Assembly (NCBI RefSeq): GCF_000948975.2
Contig: NZ_CP059735.1
Coordinates: forward strand, 6,074,603-6,138,602
Direction: 5' to 3'
Length of the DNA: 64,000 bases
Origin: Thalassomonas actiniarum
Lineage (GTDB): Bacteria > Pseudomonadota > Gammaproteobacteria > Enterobacterales > Alteromonadaceae
The notes under the pieces are model-generated. The model had not been told where the DNA came from, made no database searches, and saw only the letters and a list, made by a program, of their open reading frames with translations. Within the stretch, counting starts at the first letter, position 1; each line of letters opens with the position of its first letter. This document shows, one piece after another, positions 18,642 to 28,128 of the stretch. The translations under genes were made by a program, and so were the position numbers.

Positions 18642-19241
18642 ATGATGGTTTCAATATTACTCTCTATGTTTATCTTTGCCCTTACCGGGGCCATTTCTCC
18701 CGGGCCGGTAAATATTATAGCGACCGGCAGCGGCGCGGCTTTTGGTTTCAGGAAAACCTTACCCCATATCACAGGAGCCAGCCTGGCCTATACCCTGATA
18801 GTCTTTTTATCCGGTTCCGGGCTGCTGGCAATTCTGGAGATTTTTCCCGGTATTTTTTCCCTGTTGCAATATCTGGGGGCAGGCTTTTTACTCTATATGG
18901 CGTATAAATTGGCTACGGCAAAAACACAGGCCGCCGCCGGCCATCAAAACTCCAGGGCGCCGCGCTTATTTGAAGGCATGCTTGCCCAGGGACTAAACCC
19001 CAAAGCCTGGCTGGTTGCCCTCTCCGGCTGCAGCATCTTTGTCGGTGCGAGCGATCAGGGGCAAAGCTACCTGTTCGCCTTTTGTATTATTTCCGCCCTG
19101 GTGTGTTTTTTCTCCATTGCCACCTGGGCGGCCGTCGGCACCTTAATACAGAAATACTTGTCTGATACCCGGCATCAGGTTATGTTTAACCGGATAATGG
19201 GGTTATTGCTGGCGGCAACGGTATTGACCATTTTCCAATGA
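18642..19241 (+). CDS. LysE-family amino acid exporter
   Basis: This is a 199-residue inner-membrane protein with six predicted helices and the LysE/RhtB hallmark near the N-terminus (TGAISPGPVNIIATGSG), plus GLNPKAWL in the second half. It probably exports an amino acid or a related metabolite. The AraC-type regulator starts 26 bases after its stop, so the two probably form an operon. The first of two adjacent ATG codons was used. Confidence 0.85.
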   Translation: MMVSILLSMFIFALTGAISPGPVNIIATGSGAAFGFRKTLPHITGASLAYTLIVFLSGSGLLAILEIFPGIFSLLQYLGAGFLLYMAYKLATAKTQAAAGHQNSRAPRLFEGMLAQGLNPKAWLVALSGCSIFVGASDQGQSYLFAFCIISALVCFFSIATWAAVGTLIQKYLSDTRHQVMFNRIMGLLLAATVLTIFQ

Positions 19242-19267
19242 TGCATTTGTTATCTTACTGAGCACCA

Positions 19268-20131
19268 ATGAGCCAAAAAAACCAGCCGCCGCTTGCGGCA
19301 AACAATCAAGCTCAAAGCCAGGGCATGTTTTATCAGACCTCCCGGGTCTTGCCTTATATCACCATGCGCAGGGCGACACGTTCGGCTGCCTGTTACCACA
19401 CCCATTCCCATGACGAGTTTTCATTCGGCGTGATCGATAACGGCATGGCCGACTACCACAATATGCGCCATAAAGGCCAAATCGGTGCGGGCACAAGCGT
19501 AACCATGAATCCCGGGGATGCCCATTCCTGCAACCCCAGCAAGGGGGACTGGTGTTACCGCATGTTATTTGTCGATAGCGACTGGGTCGCCGCTTTGCAG
19601 CAAGAAGCCATGAATACCCGGGGACAGGACTACCTGACTTTTGACAAGATGTATCAGACAGACAGCGCCAGCTACCAGGAATTTAACCGGCTTTTTAACA
19701 GCTTGCAGCAAGATACCAATCCCCTGGCATTAGAAAGCCTGTTAATAGAGTACCTGTTGCCGCGTTTTGCTAGGGGCTCCGATATCACGGACAAGGCAGC
19801 AACACGGGATATTTACCGCCTTAACCAGGTGAAAGAGCTGATCATGGACCAGCTGGAGAGCAACCTTTCTCTGGATGAGTTTGTCGCCTGCGCCGGATTA
19901 AGCCGCTACCACCTGATCCGCAGTTTTAAGCAGCTTTACGGCCAGAGCCCCCATGCCTTCCAACTGGATCAAAGGATCAGCAAAGCCAAAAAATTACTGG
20001 CGCAAGGTAAAAGCATTATCGAAACCGCCGGTAAACTCGGCTTTGCCGATCAAAGCCACTTTCATCGCCACTTCCAAAAACGCATCGCCCTGACCCCGAA
20101 ACAATACCAAAACCTGTTCAAGCGCGGTTAA
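19268..20131 (+). CDS. AraC-family regulator with N-terminal cupin domain
   Basis: This is a 287-residue transcription factor. Residues about 40-130 form a cupin sensing domain (HTHSHDEFSFGVIDNG; MNPGDAHSCNP). Residues about 185-285 hold two helix-turn-helix motifs, ending in IIETAGKLGFADQSHFHRHF and the TPKQY signature. LysE exporters are often controlled by an adjacent regulator that senses the exported compound, so it probably controls the gene before it. It converges on the TPR gene with six bases between the stops; a GTTAACT/AGTTAAC dyad covers the junction. Confidence 0.87.
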   Translation: MSQKNQPPLAANNQAQSQGMFYQTSRVLPYITMRRATRSAACYHTHSHDEFSFGVIDNGMADYHNMRHKGQIGAGTSVTMNPGDAHSCNPSKGDWCYRMLFVDSDWVAALQQEAMNTRGQDYLTFDKMYQTDSASYQEFNRLFNSLQQDTNPLALESLLIEYLLPRFARGSDITDKAATRDIYRLNQVKELIMDQLESNLSLDEFVACAGLSRYHLIRSFKQLYGQSPHAFQLDQRISKAKKLLAQGKSIIETAGKLGFADQSHFHRHFQKRIALTPKQYQNLFKRG

Positions 20132-20137
20132 CTCAAG

Positions 20138-22012
20138 TTAACGCAATTGCTCGATCAATATTTTAAACAGGCTGACGGCACGCTGACACTGCATCTGCTG
20201 GGCAAGCTGATAACCCGGCCGGAGGTAATGCAGGGAGTTTTCCCGGGTATGGGCGGATAAATTGAGCAAACCGTTTTCCAGTTCGTTTTTCCCCAGGGCA
20301 TAATAACAACGGAACAGCCAGCACAGCTGATTATTCAGTTCAAAATGGCTTTTGGCGGTCAATAAACATTCCCTGGCACTAAAATGCTTGCCCTTAAGCA
20401 GGTAATAGCGGCCATAAATATATAATCGCAGTGCCTGGTGATATTCTTCTCCCGCCGACTGCATATGGTACTCAAAGGCGGTTTTGCGGTTTTCCGTTAA
20501 CTCTTCGCTGATATCATAACATTTCTCTATGATCAGCATTGCCTTATACAGGATCCCCAGGGTTTTCTCTTCAACACAATCGGCAGGCAAACTTTCCAGC
20601 GAGCTGTTAAAAAACATGCCCGCCTCCTCGAAATTCCCCTGCACCATCGCCAGGTAACCCAGCTTGCGCCGTAATTTCGCTTCATCTTTGCGGCAATTTA
20701 AATTCATGCAAATCTGCAAGCCGGTGCGGTAATTCTGCTCCGACTGCTGAAAATCCCCGGTGATAAAATAACTGTTGCCTAAACTGCGCAGCGCCTGGGC
20801 CTTGCTGAGGTTGTTGGGATATCTTTCTATCGCTTTGCTGTAATACTGGCGGGCCAGGGCATGATTATTGGCGGTTAATTTCAAATTGCCCCGGCTGTAA
20901 TCGACATGGGCCAGCCCCGAGCTTACCCCCATCTTTTTATAAAGCTTATAAGCCTTTTCCAGTGCCTCTTCCGCTTCATCAAGCTTCATAGTCTGGATCA
21001 GCGACTGACCCAGCAGCAAATAGGCATTGGCCTGTTCAAATTTACTTTCAATAAAGGTAAAAAAGACATTGGCCGTTTGCAGCTCCCCCAAGGCGGTCGA
21101 GACTTTATGCCGGTCCAGGTCCAGCAAGGCATAATTAAAAATGGTGCTGGCCAAACCGCGTAAGTTACTGTCATTTTTGAAAATGTCATAGGCTTGATCA
21201 AACTCATACTGGGCTCTGTCCGTTAACCCCTGGGCCAGGTATATGCCTCCTATGCCCAACCTGACCTGGGCCTGGCCGAAAGAATCTTTGGCTTCAACAT
21301 ACTCGCCGTAGGCCTGGTTATAATAGGACAAGGCATCTTGCAGGTGTCCGGCCACGTAGGAAATACGCGCCAGCCCCTTATAAGTGCCGGCAACCCCCAG
21401 GCGCTCGTCCAGCTGTTCAAACACCTGCCTTGCCTGGTTAAATTCCTGTAAGGCGGCTTTATCATCCCCCTGAACATGATGAATGAAAGCCGAGGCGGAT
21501 GTCGCGGAGGCATGGCAAATTTTACTTTTCTCATCCGTGCCCGGGGTCAGCTCCCGGGAATGACGGTAATGCTCCAGCGCATGACTGAACTCCCCCCGGT
21601 TCTGACAATCATGACCGGCATCCAGATAGGCCTGGGCGCACACCAGCTTATCGTCATGCTCATGCTCAAAAACCACCGCCGCTTCGTCTAGGTAAACTTC
21701 AACTTTATCAATTACTTTCTGATACATCCCCTTGGCTTCGGTAAACTGCCCCTTTAACCTGAACCCCCTGGCCTGATTGAGTACAGAGCAAATTTCTTTG
21801 TTAAAAATCGACTCCTGCTGTTTCTTTGGCAATAACCGCAGCACACTGAGCTGTACCCGCTTGAATAAAGGGCCGGTCAGGCTTTTTAGCACCGACAGGA
21901 TACGTTTATGGCTGAGTAGGATAACAACAAGGGCAACAGCCAATAAGATTAAGGTGATCTCTGTGGTATTAAGCAGGAATACGGTCTGAAAGAGGTTAGC
22001 AATAAAGTCCAT
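20138..22012 (-). CDS. TPR-repeat protein with N-terminal membrane helix
   Basis: This is a 624-residue protein beginning MDFIANLFQTVF, with one transmembrane helix near residues 17-34 (TEITLILLAVALVVILL). It then has a long array of about ten tetratricopeptide repeats (for example LVCAQAYLDAGHDCQNRGEF and YSRGNLKLTANNHALARQYY) with no enzymatic domain seen. It is probably an inner-membrane scaffold with a cytoplasmic repeat domain. The start at 22012 replaces a longer frame because the helix begins just after it. It is transcribed away from nirB and lies inside the split nitrate region, but nothing in it shows a nitrate role. Confidence 0.75.
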   Translation of the reverse strand: MDFIANLFQTVFLLNTTEITLILLAVALVVILLSHKRILSVLKSLTGPLFKRVQLSVLRLLPKKQQESIFNKEICSVLNQARGFRLKGQFTEAKGMYQKVIDKVEVYLDEAAVVFEHEHDDKLVCAQAYLDAGHDCQNRGEFSHALEHYRHSRELTPGTDEKSKICHASATSASAFIHHVQGDDKAALQEFNQARQVFEQLDERLGVAGTYKGLARISYVAGHLQDALSYYNQAYGEYVEAKDSFGQAQVRLGIGGIYLAQGLTDRAQYEFDQAYDIFKNDSNLRGLASTIFNYALLDLDRHKVSTALGELQTANVFFTFIESKFEQANAYLLLGQSLIQTMKLDEAEEALEKAYKLYKKMGVSSGLAHVDYSRGNLKLTANNHALARQYYSKAIERYPNNLSKAQALRSLGNSYFITGDFQQSEQNYRTGLQICMNLNCRKDEAKLRRKLGYLAMVQGNFEEAGMFFNSSLESLPADCVEEKTLGILYKAMLIIEKCYDISEELTENRKTAFEYHMQSAGEEYHQALRLYIYGRYYLLKGKHFSARECLLTAKSHFELNNQLCWLFRCYYALGKNELENGLLNLSAHTRENSLHYLRPGYQLAQQMQCQRAVSLFKILIEQLR

Positions 22013-22110
22013 GTTACCCGTCCCTAGGTTTGCTCGTGTTATTAAATGTAGAAGACCCTTGCCATAAATCAATAACAAAATATCAAGCTTTCATAAATTT
22101 GCGTAAATAT

Positions 22111-22127
22111 TGCACTTCCCTAGTGCA
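22111..22127 (+). promoter_or_regulatory. NtrC-type binding site upstream of nirB
   Basis: TGCACTTCCCTAGTGCA is an exact match to the NtrC consensus TGCACY-N5-RGTGCA and a perfect six-base dyad. It lies about 100 bases upstream of the sigma-54 promoter, a usual enhancer distance. Confidence 0.75.
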
Positions 22128-22132
22128 TGACT

Positions 22133-22149
22133 TTGTTCACTAAGGTGCA
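22133..22149 (+). promoter_or_regulatory. Second, weaker NtrC-type site
   Basis: TTGTTCACTAAGGTGCA has a perfect right half (GGTGCA) and a poor left half. It lies 22 bases (about two helical turns) after the strong site, as expected for cooperative NtrC binding. Confidence 0.5.
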
Positions 22150-22212
22150 AACGGCCGGTTTTAAACCCAAAAAAACCAGGTAAAGATTTGATATTTAAAA
22201 AATTTACCTCTA

Positions 22213-22228
22213 TGGCACCTTGTTTGCT
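22213..22228 (+). promoter_or_regulatory. Sigma-54 -24/-12 promoter of nirB-nirD-nasA-cobA
   Basis: TGGCACCTTGTTTGCT is a perfect match to TGGCAC-N5-TTGCT. Transcription should begin near 22239, leaving a leader of about 95 bases before the nirB ATG. Confidence 0.8.
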
Positions 22229-22261
22229 TTTTGTTAACCAGAAAAAAACGGTATTTCATTT

Positions 22262-22282
22262 ATAAAGCAGTTAGTGCTTTAT
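22262..22282 (+). promoter_or_regulatory. Leader hairpin in the nirB 5' region
   Basis: ATAAAGCA (22262-22269) pairs with TGCTTTAT (22275-22282) around the loop GTTAG. Nitrate-responsive leaders bound by NasR or NasT also carry small hairpins, but no terminator follows here, so a regulatory role is only possible. Confidence 0.35.
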
Positions 22283-22333
22283 CTGATGCGCGAAATGCTA
22301 GCCGCACAGTATATAGATAGAGGGTTGTTCCAA

Positions 22334-24928
22334 ATGAACACAAGTGTAGTCACTTCCAAAAAGCAAAGCTCAGCAAAGCAGAAAATTGTCGTAATAGGTA
22401 ATGGCATGGTGGGTCATCACTTTGTTGAACAACTCTGTCTCTCGGCTAAGGCGCAAGACTACGATATTACCGTGTTGTCGGCGGAACCCCGCCTCGCCTA
22501 CGACCGGGTGCATTTATCCAGTTATTTTTCCGGTAAAAGCGCAGCGGATCTCGCCCTGACCACCCCGGAATCATACCGTGAACTGGGAGTGACCTTTGAA
22601 CTTGACGCCAAAGTGGTTGCATTAAATAAAAGTGACAAAACCGTCACCACGGCCCGGGGGGAAAGCTTTAGCTATGACAAACTGATCCTGGCCACAGGCT
22701 CTTATCCCTTCGTGCCGCCGATCGAAGGCAATGACAGGGAGCATTGCCTGGTTTACCGCACCATAGAAGATTTAGCCGCCATCGAACACTCTGCCCGCCA
22801 AGGTAAAGTCGGCGTTGTCGTCGGCGGCGGCCTGCTCGGGTTAGAGGCGGCGAATGCCATCAAACAACTGGGGCTGGAAACCCATGTGGTGGAGTTTGCC
22901 CCGCAATTAATGGGGGTACAGTTAGACAAGTCCGGCGGAGAGCTGCTGAGAGCTATGATCGAAGCGCTCAACGTCAAGGTGCATACCGAAAAAGCCACCA
23001 AGATCATTACCGACGGCCAGAATTGCAATCACAGAATGGAGTTTGCCGACGGCACTCACCTGGAAACTGATTTGATCTTATTTTCCGCCGGTATCCGCCC
23101 CTACGACAACCTGGCCAGGGATTTTGATCTCGCCCTGGGTGAGCGCGGCGGCATAGTGGTGGATAACCATTGCCTGACCTCGGACCAGGATATCTACGCC
23201 ATCGGGGAGTGCGCCCTGTGGAATAACTTTATTTTTGGCCTGGTAGCCCCGGGATACCAGATGGCGAAAGTCGCCGCCGCCCATATCCAGGGCGAAGACA
23301 AACAGTTTACCGGGGCCGACATGAGCACCAAGTTAAAACTGATGGGGGTCGATGTCGGCTCTATCGGCGATGCCCACGGCAAAACCCCTCAGGCCAGAAG
23401 TTACACCTATGAAAACCAGGTGGCGCAAACCTATAAAAAAATTGTCGTCAGCCCCGACGGCAAACACCTGCTCGGCGCCGTGCTGGTGGGGGATACCGGG
23501 GATTATGATACCTTATTGCAATATGCTCTCAACGGCATTGAATTACCCGAGCTGCCGGAAAGCCTGATCCTGCCGAGCCTGCAGGGGGAGAAACCCGCAC
23601 TCGGGGCCGAGAGCTTACCCGATAGCGCCACCATCTGCTCCTGCCACAATGTCACTAAGGGCGATATCATCTCTGCCATAGACGATGGCAACACCGAGCT
23701 TAAACAGCTCACCTCCTGCACCAAGGCCAGCACCGGCTGCGGCGGCTGCAGCGCGTTACTGAAAAATGTCTTTGAAGCCGAGCTCGGCAAACGCGGCGTG
23801 GAAGTGAAAAAAGATCTCTGCCAGCATTTTGCCTATAACCGCACCGAGTTATTCCATATTATCAAAGCCGAGCAGATCAAAACCTTTGAGCAACTGATCA
23901 GTAAACATGGTCACGGGCTTGGCTGTGAAATTTGCAAACCCACGGTGGCCTCTATCCTGGCATCCGTCTGGAACGACTATATCCTGGAAGACGCCCATAT
24001 ACCGCTGCAGGACACCAATGATATCTTTCTCGGCAATATGCAAAAGGACGGCACCTATTCCGTGGTGCCCAGGATCCCGGGGGGAGAAATTACCCCGGAC
24101 AAGCTGATCGTGATCGGCGAAGTGGCCAAGCAATATAATTTATACACCAAGATCACCGGCGGCCAGCGCATCGATTTATTCGGCGCCCGGGTCGAGCAAT
24201 TGCCGGACATCTGGAAGCGGTTGATCGACGCCGGCATGGAAACCGGCCACGCCTACGGCAAATCCCTGCGTACGGTCAAATCCTGTGTCGGCGATACCTG
24301 GTGCCGTTACGGGGTCCAGGACAGCATGTCGATGGCGATTTTTCTCGAAGAAAGGTACAAGGGCCTGCGCTCCCCCCATAAGCTTAAATTTGCCGTATCC
24401 GGCTGTACCCGGGAATGCGCCGAGGCGCAAAGCAAGGATATCGGGGTGATCGCCACCGAACACGGCTGGAACCTCTATGTCAGCGGCAACGGCGGCATGA
24501 AACCCAGACATGCCGATCTCTTTGCCACGGATTTGGACGATAAAACCTTAGTGCAATACATCGACCGCTACCTGATGTTTTATATCCGCATGGCGGACCG
24601 GTTGCAGCGCACCTCGGTCTGGCTGGAAAATCTCGAAGGAGGCCTGGAGTATGCCAAGTCTGTGGTCATCGACGACCACCTCGGCATCAATGATGAACTC
24701 GAAGCGCAAATGCAGGCCATAGTCGCCAGCTACCAGTGCGAATGGAAAACCACCATCAACAACCCGGAAAAAGTGAAACGTTTCCGTCAATTTGTCAATT
24801 CCGGCAAAAGCGACAGCAATGTCCAGTTTGTCACCGAGCGGGCGCAAATCAGGCCGGCCCGTGAGGAAGAAAAACACAGGGGGGAGCGGATCCCAACCCT
24901 GGATATCACCGAAAACAGGCCTGTATAA
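22334..24928 (+). CDS. nirB: Assimilatory nitrite reductase [NAD(P)H] large subunit
   Basis: NirB reduces nitrite to ammonium with six electrons from NAD(P)H in the cytoplasm. The 864-residue protein has an FAD/NAD domain (VVIGNGMVGHHF; VVVGGGLLGLEAA), a BFD-type [2Fe-2S] domain (ICSCHNVTKGDI, then STGCGGCSALL) and a C-terminal sulfite/nitrite reductase domain. The siroheme and 4Fe-4S cysteines lie in SCVGDTWCRYG and SGCTRECAEAQ. The ATG at 22334, preceded by GAGGG, was chosen because the conserved start of NirB follows it; an in-frame upstream ATG lies in the leader. It is the first gene of the nirB-nirD-nasA-cobA operon under the sigma-54 promoter. Confidence 0.95.
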   Translation: MNTSVVTSKKQSSAKQKIVVIGNGMVGHHFVEQLCLSAKAQDYDITVLSAEPRLAYDRVHLSSYFSGKSAADLALTTPESYRELGVTFELDAKVVALNKSDKTVTTARGESFSYDKLILATGSYPFVPPIEGNDREHCLVYRTIEDLAAIEHSARQGKVGVVVGGGLLGLEAANAIKQLGLETHVVEFAPQLMGVQLDKSGGELLRAMIEALNVKVHTEKATKIITDGQNCNHRMEFADGTHLETDLILFSAGIRPYDNLARDFDLALGERGGIVVDNHCLTSDQDIYAIGECALWNNFIFGLVAPGYQMAKVAAAHIQGEDKQFTGADMSTKLKLMGVDVGSIGDAHGKTPQARSYTYENQVAQTYKKIVVSPDGKHLLGAVLVGDTGDYDTLLQYALNGIELPELPESLILPSLQGEKPALGAESLPDSATICSCHNVTKGDIISAIDDGNTELKQLTSCTKASTGCGGCSALLKNVFEAELGKRGVEVKKDLCQHFAYNRTELFHIIKAEQIKTFEQLISKHGHGLGCEICKPTVASILASVWNDYILEDAHIPLQDTNDIFLGNMQKDGTYSVVPRIPGGEITPDKLIVIGEVAKQYNLYTKITGGQRIDLFGARVEQLPDIWKRLIDAGMETGHAYGKSLRTVKSCVGDTWCRYGVQDSMSMAIFLEERYKGLRSPHKLKFAVSGCTRECAEAQSKDIGVIATEHGWNLYVSGNGGMKPRHADLFATDLDDKTLVQYIDRYLMFYIRMADRLQRTSVWLENLEGGLEYAKSVVIDDHLGINDELEAQMQAIVASYQCEWKTTINNPEKVKRFRQFVNSGKSDSNVQFVTERAQIRPAREEEKHRGERIPTLDITENRPV

Positions 24929-24939
24929 GAGGAAAAACC

Positions 24940-25275
24940 ATGGCTAATAACAAAAGCTGGCACACCGTCTGCCATAAGCAAGATTTGATCACCGACGCCG
25001 GCATATGCGCCTTAATCAATCAGGATGAGCAGGTGGCCATTTTTTTAATCAACAACCAGCAGGTATATTCCATCGCCAACTGGGATCCCATAGGCCAAGC
25101 CAACGTGCTCTCCCGCGGCATTACCGGTGACGAGCAGGGGGAGATCTTTGTTGCTTCCCCCTTATACAAGCAAAGGTATTCACTAACGAGCGGCCACTGC
25201 CTGGATGACGATGCCATCACAGTGCGCCACTACCCCACCCGGATAGAAGACGAGCAGGTACAGATATTGGCATAA
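24940..25275 (+). CDS. nirD: Nitrite reductase small subunit
   Basis: NirD is the Rieske-fold partner of NirB. At 111 residues it has the normal length (WHTVCHKQDL, then VYSIANWDPIGQANVLSRG). As in other NirD proteins, the cysteines and histidines that would hold a Rieske cluster are not conserved, so the subunit is structural. It starts 11 bases after nirB. Confidence 0.93.
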   Translation: MANNKSWHTVCHKQDLITDAGICALINQDEQVAIFLINNQQVYSIANWDPIGQANVLSRGITGDEQGEIFVASPLYKQRYSLTSGHCLDDDAITVRHYPTRIEDEQVQILA

Positions 25276-25335
25276 CAGGATTAGCGTTAGATTGATCACA
25301 AGGCATTTCACCCGTTATCAGCAGTAGAGGTTAAG

Positions 25336-28128
25336 ATGAGTGAGTTAATTAAACATAAACAAAGCAGTGAAAGTAAGTGTGTACAAACCAGTTGCCCCTA
25401 TTGCGGCGTCGGTTGCGGCGTGGATATCACAGTCGAGCAGGGGAAAGCAGTTAAACTGAGCGGCACACCGGAGCACCCGGCCAATTTCGGTCGTTTATGT
25501 GTAAAAGGAACCAACTTACTGGCCACCAATCACCACCAGGGACGGTTATTGCACCCGGTCGTTAATGGCGAGCAAACCAGCTGGGAAAAAGCCATAGAGA
25601 CAGTGGCCGCCAGGTTCAGCCAAATCATCAAAGAACACGGCCCGGATGCGGTAGCTTTCTACGGCTCCGGCCAGCTGTTAACGGAAGATTATTATGTTGC
25701 CAACAAACTGATGAAAGGTTATATCGGTAGCGCCAATATAGATACCAATTCGCGTTTATGCATGTCGTCTGCGGTATCCGGCTATAAACGCGCCTTTGGC
25801 GAAGACCTGGTGCCCTGCAGTTATCAGGATCTGGAAAATACCGATCTGATCCTGTTAACCGGCTCCAATGCCGCCTGGACCCATCCGGTGCTGTTCCAGC
25901 GCATGGAAAAAGCCAAAGCCGTCAATCCCAAGTTGCAAATTTTTGCCATAGATCCCAGGCGCACCGCCAGCGCCGAACTGGCCGACTTTCACCTGCCGAT
26001 CAAACCCGGCACAGATGCCGCCTTATTTAACGGCTTATTAAATTTCCTGGCCGATAACCGGGGACTGGATCAGGCATACATAGACCAGTACACCAATAAT
26101 TTTTCCGCCTGTCTTGATCAGGCCGGGCAATGGACCCTGACAAAAACGGCTGACTATTGCAATATCAGCAAAAGCTCATTAAAGCGTTTATATCAGGCGT
26201 TTTTAACCAACAAACGGGTGATCAATTTTTTCTCCCAGGGCATCAACCAGTCCAGCTCCGGCGCCGATAAATGTAATGCCATCATCAATTGCCACCTCGC
26301 CAGCGGTAAAATCGGCAAACCCGGCTGCGGTCCCTTCTCCATTACCGGCCAGCCCAATGCCATGGGGGGCCGGGAAGTCGGCGGTCTGTCAAACCTGCTG
26401 GCGGCCCATATGGATATCGACAACCCCGAACACAGAGCGTTGGTACAAAACTTCTGGCAATCCCCGACCATAGCCAGCGCCCCCGGATATAAGGCGACCG
26501 ATTTATTCGATAAGATGAACCAGGGCAAGGTAAAAGCCGTGTGGATCATGGCCACCAACCCCGCCGTCAGCCTGCCCGACCGGGCCAAAGTCGAGCAGGC
26601 CTTAGCCAACTGTGACTTTGTTGTGGTATCCGATTGCGTTGCCAGTAACGATACCCTGGCCTTTGCCGAGGTCAAATTACCCGCCAGCAGCTGGTCGGAG
26701 AAAAACGGTACCGTCACCAACTCCGAGCGCAGGATCTCGCGCCAGCGGGGCTTATTAACACCGCCGGGAGAAGCCCTTGATGACTGGCAAATCATCAGCC
26801 GGGTAGCAAAAGCCATGGGTTTTGATCAGGGCTTTAACTACTCGGGACCGGCAGAAATATTTGACGAACATGCCAGGCTCACCGCCTGCAACAACAACGG
26901 CGATCGGGCGCTGGACTTGTCCGGACTGACCGGACTGACAACGGATGAATATGACCGGCTAAAACCCGTCCAGTGGCCGGTGAATACCAAATACCCTCTG
27001 GGGTGTGCCCGGATCCTGGCGGACGGCAGCTTCTTTACCGACAACCGTAAGGCCAACTTTATCGCCATCTCCCCGGCTACACCCAAGCTGGCCTGCTCTG
27101 CAGGTTATCCTTTTAGCTTAACCAGCGGCCGACTGCGGGATCAGTGGCATACCATGACACGTACCGGCAAGGCGAATATCCTGGCGGAACATACCAAGGC
27201 GCCTGAAGTTACCCTTAACCCCGCAGATGCTCAATCTCTGGGGGTAGCCGAAGGGGAGATGGTCAAGGTAAGCAATGAAACCGGCGCGGTTTTTTTGCAG
27301 GCAAAACTCTCGGACGATGTCGGCGTTAAACAATTATTTGTTCCTATCCACTGGAACCGGGAGTTTGCCTCATCCGCCACTGCCAACCAATTATTTGCCG
27401 CCATTGTCGACCCGGTTTCCGGGCAGCCGGAATTCAAGCAGGCGCCGGTACAAGTGGAAAAAACCGCGATTAAGCAATATGCGCTGATTTACAGTCCCCG
27501 GTCCCTGAAAAATTTCACTGCCGGTTTACCCGGCCATTGCCATTGGATACAGCACCAGGGCGTACAAGGACCTGTCTATCACTGTTATTTCGAGCAGGAA
27601 GTCGCGGATTTAGCCGGGCAGCTAAAACAGCATATCAACCGGGCCATCAAAGACAGCACTTCACAGGATCCCCGGCCGGATAACAGCTGGCTAAGCCACC
27701 AAAGTGAGCACAACAGCCGGCTTATTGCCTTGGCAGAGCAGGGTTTTAACGCCTTTGTCTTTATCAGTGATAAGCCAATCAAATTAAATGACAGCTGGCT
27801 CAACGAGTTGCTGGAAAACAAAGAAACGGATGCCGAGCAAATTAATGCCCTGCTGCTGGCCAAAGCCCCGAAAAACAAGGGGCGGAAAATCTGCTCCTGC
27901 TTCAGTATTTATGAGCAAGATATCGTTGCCGCCATCGAAAACGACGGCATCAGCAGTGTCGATGCCTTAGGTGCCACCCTGAAATGCGGTACCAACTGCG
28001 GCTCCTGCAAAACCGAACTCAGCAGCCTGCTCCGGGAGCATCAGGCCAGAGAGGGAGAGAGCGAAGAACAGCAGGCAATAGTACATACCTTCATCCCGTC
28101 GGATGAACCCGAAGAGGTTATTACATGA
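25336..28128 (+). CDS. nasA: Assimilatory nitrate reductase catalytic subunit
   Basis: NasA reduces nitrate to nitrite in the cytoplasm. The 930-residue protein opens with a 4Fe-4S site (CPYCGVGCGVDI, with LCVKG completing it), followed by the bis-molybdopterin guanine dinucleotide domains (TNSRLCMSSAVSGYKRAFG; GQPNAMGGREVGG; HWNREF). Near residues 853-895 it carries an extra BFD-like [2Fe-2S] domain (ICSCFSIYEQD; CGTNCGSCKTEL), as in the Klebsiella-type enzyme that takes electrons from a separate reductase. No electron-donor gene such as nasB is in the window. Its stop overlaps the cobA start by four bases. Confidence 0.93.
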   Translation: MSELIKHKQSSESKCVQTSCPYCGVGCGVDITVEQGKAVKLSGTPEHPANFGRLCVKGTNLLATNHHQGRLLHPVVNGEQTSWEKAIETVAARFSQIIKEHGPDAVAFYGSGQLLTEDYYVANKLMKGYIGSANIDTNSRLCMSSAVSGYKRAFGEDLVPCSYQDLENTDLILLTGSNAAWTHPVLFQRMEKAKAVNPKLQIFAIDPRRTASAELADFHLPIKPGTDAALFNGLLNFLADNRGLDQAYIDQYTNNFSACLDQAGQWTLTKTADYCNISKSSLKRLYQAFLTNKRVINFFSQGINQSSSGADKCNAIINCHLASGKIGKPGCGPFSITGQPNAMGGREVGGLSNLLAAHMDIDNPEHRALVQNFWQSPTIASAPGYKATDLFDKMNQGKVKAVWIMATNPAVSLPDRAKVEQALANCDFVVVSDCVASNDTLAFAEVKLPASSWSEKNGTVTNSERRISRQRGLLTPPGEALDDWQIISRVAKAMGFDQGFNYSGPAEIFDEHARLTACNNNGDRALDLSGLTGLTTDEYDRLKPVQWPVNTKYPLGCARILADGSFFTDNRKANFIAISPATPKLACSAGYPFSLTSGRLRDQWHTMTRTGKANILAEHTKAPEVTLNPADAQSLGVAEGEMVKVSNETGAVFLQAKLSDDVGVKQLFVPIHWNREFASSATANQLFAAIVDPVSGQPEFKQAPVQVEKTAIKQYALIYSPRSLKNFTAGLPGHCHWIQHQGVQGPVYHCYFEQEVADLAGQLKQHINRAIKDSTSQDPRPDNSWLSHQSEHNSRLIALAEQGFNAFVFISDKPIKLNDSWLNELLENKETDAEQINALLLAKAPKNKGRKICSCFSIYEQDIVAAIENDGISSVDALGATLKCGTNCGSCKTELSSLLREHQAREGESEEQQAIVHTFIPSDEPEEVIT

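Noticed and set aside
22262-22333. A NasR/NasT-type attenuator in the nirB leader
   Set aside because: Only one clear hairpin was found and no terminator with a T-run, so the mechanism cannot be supported.
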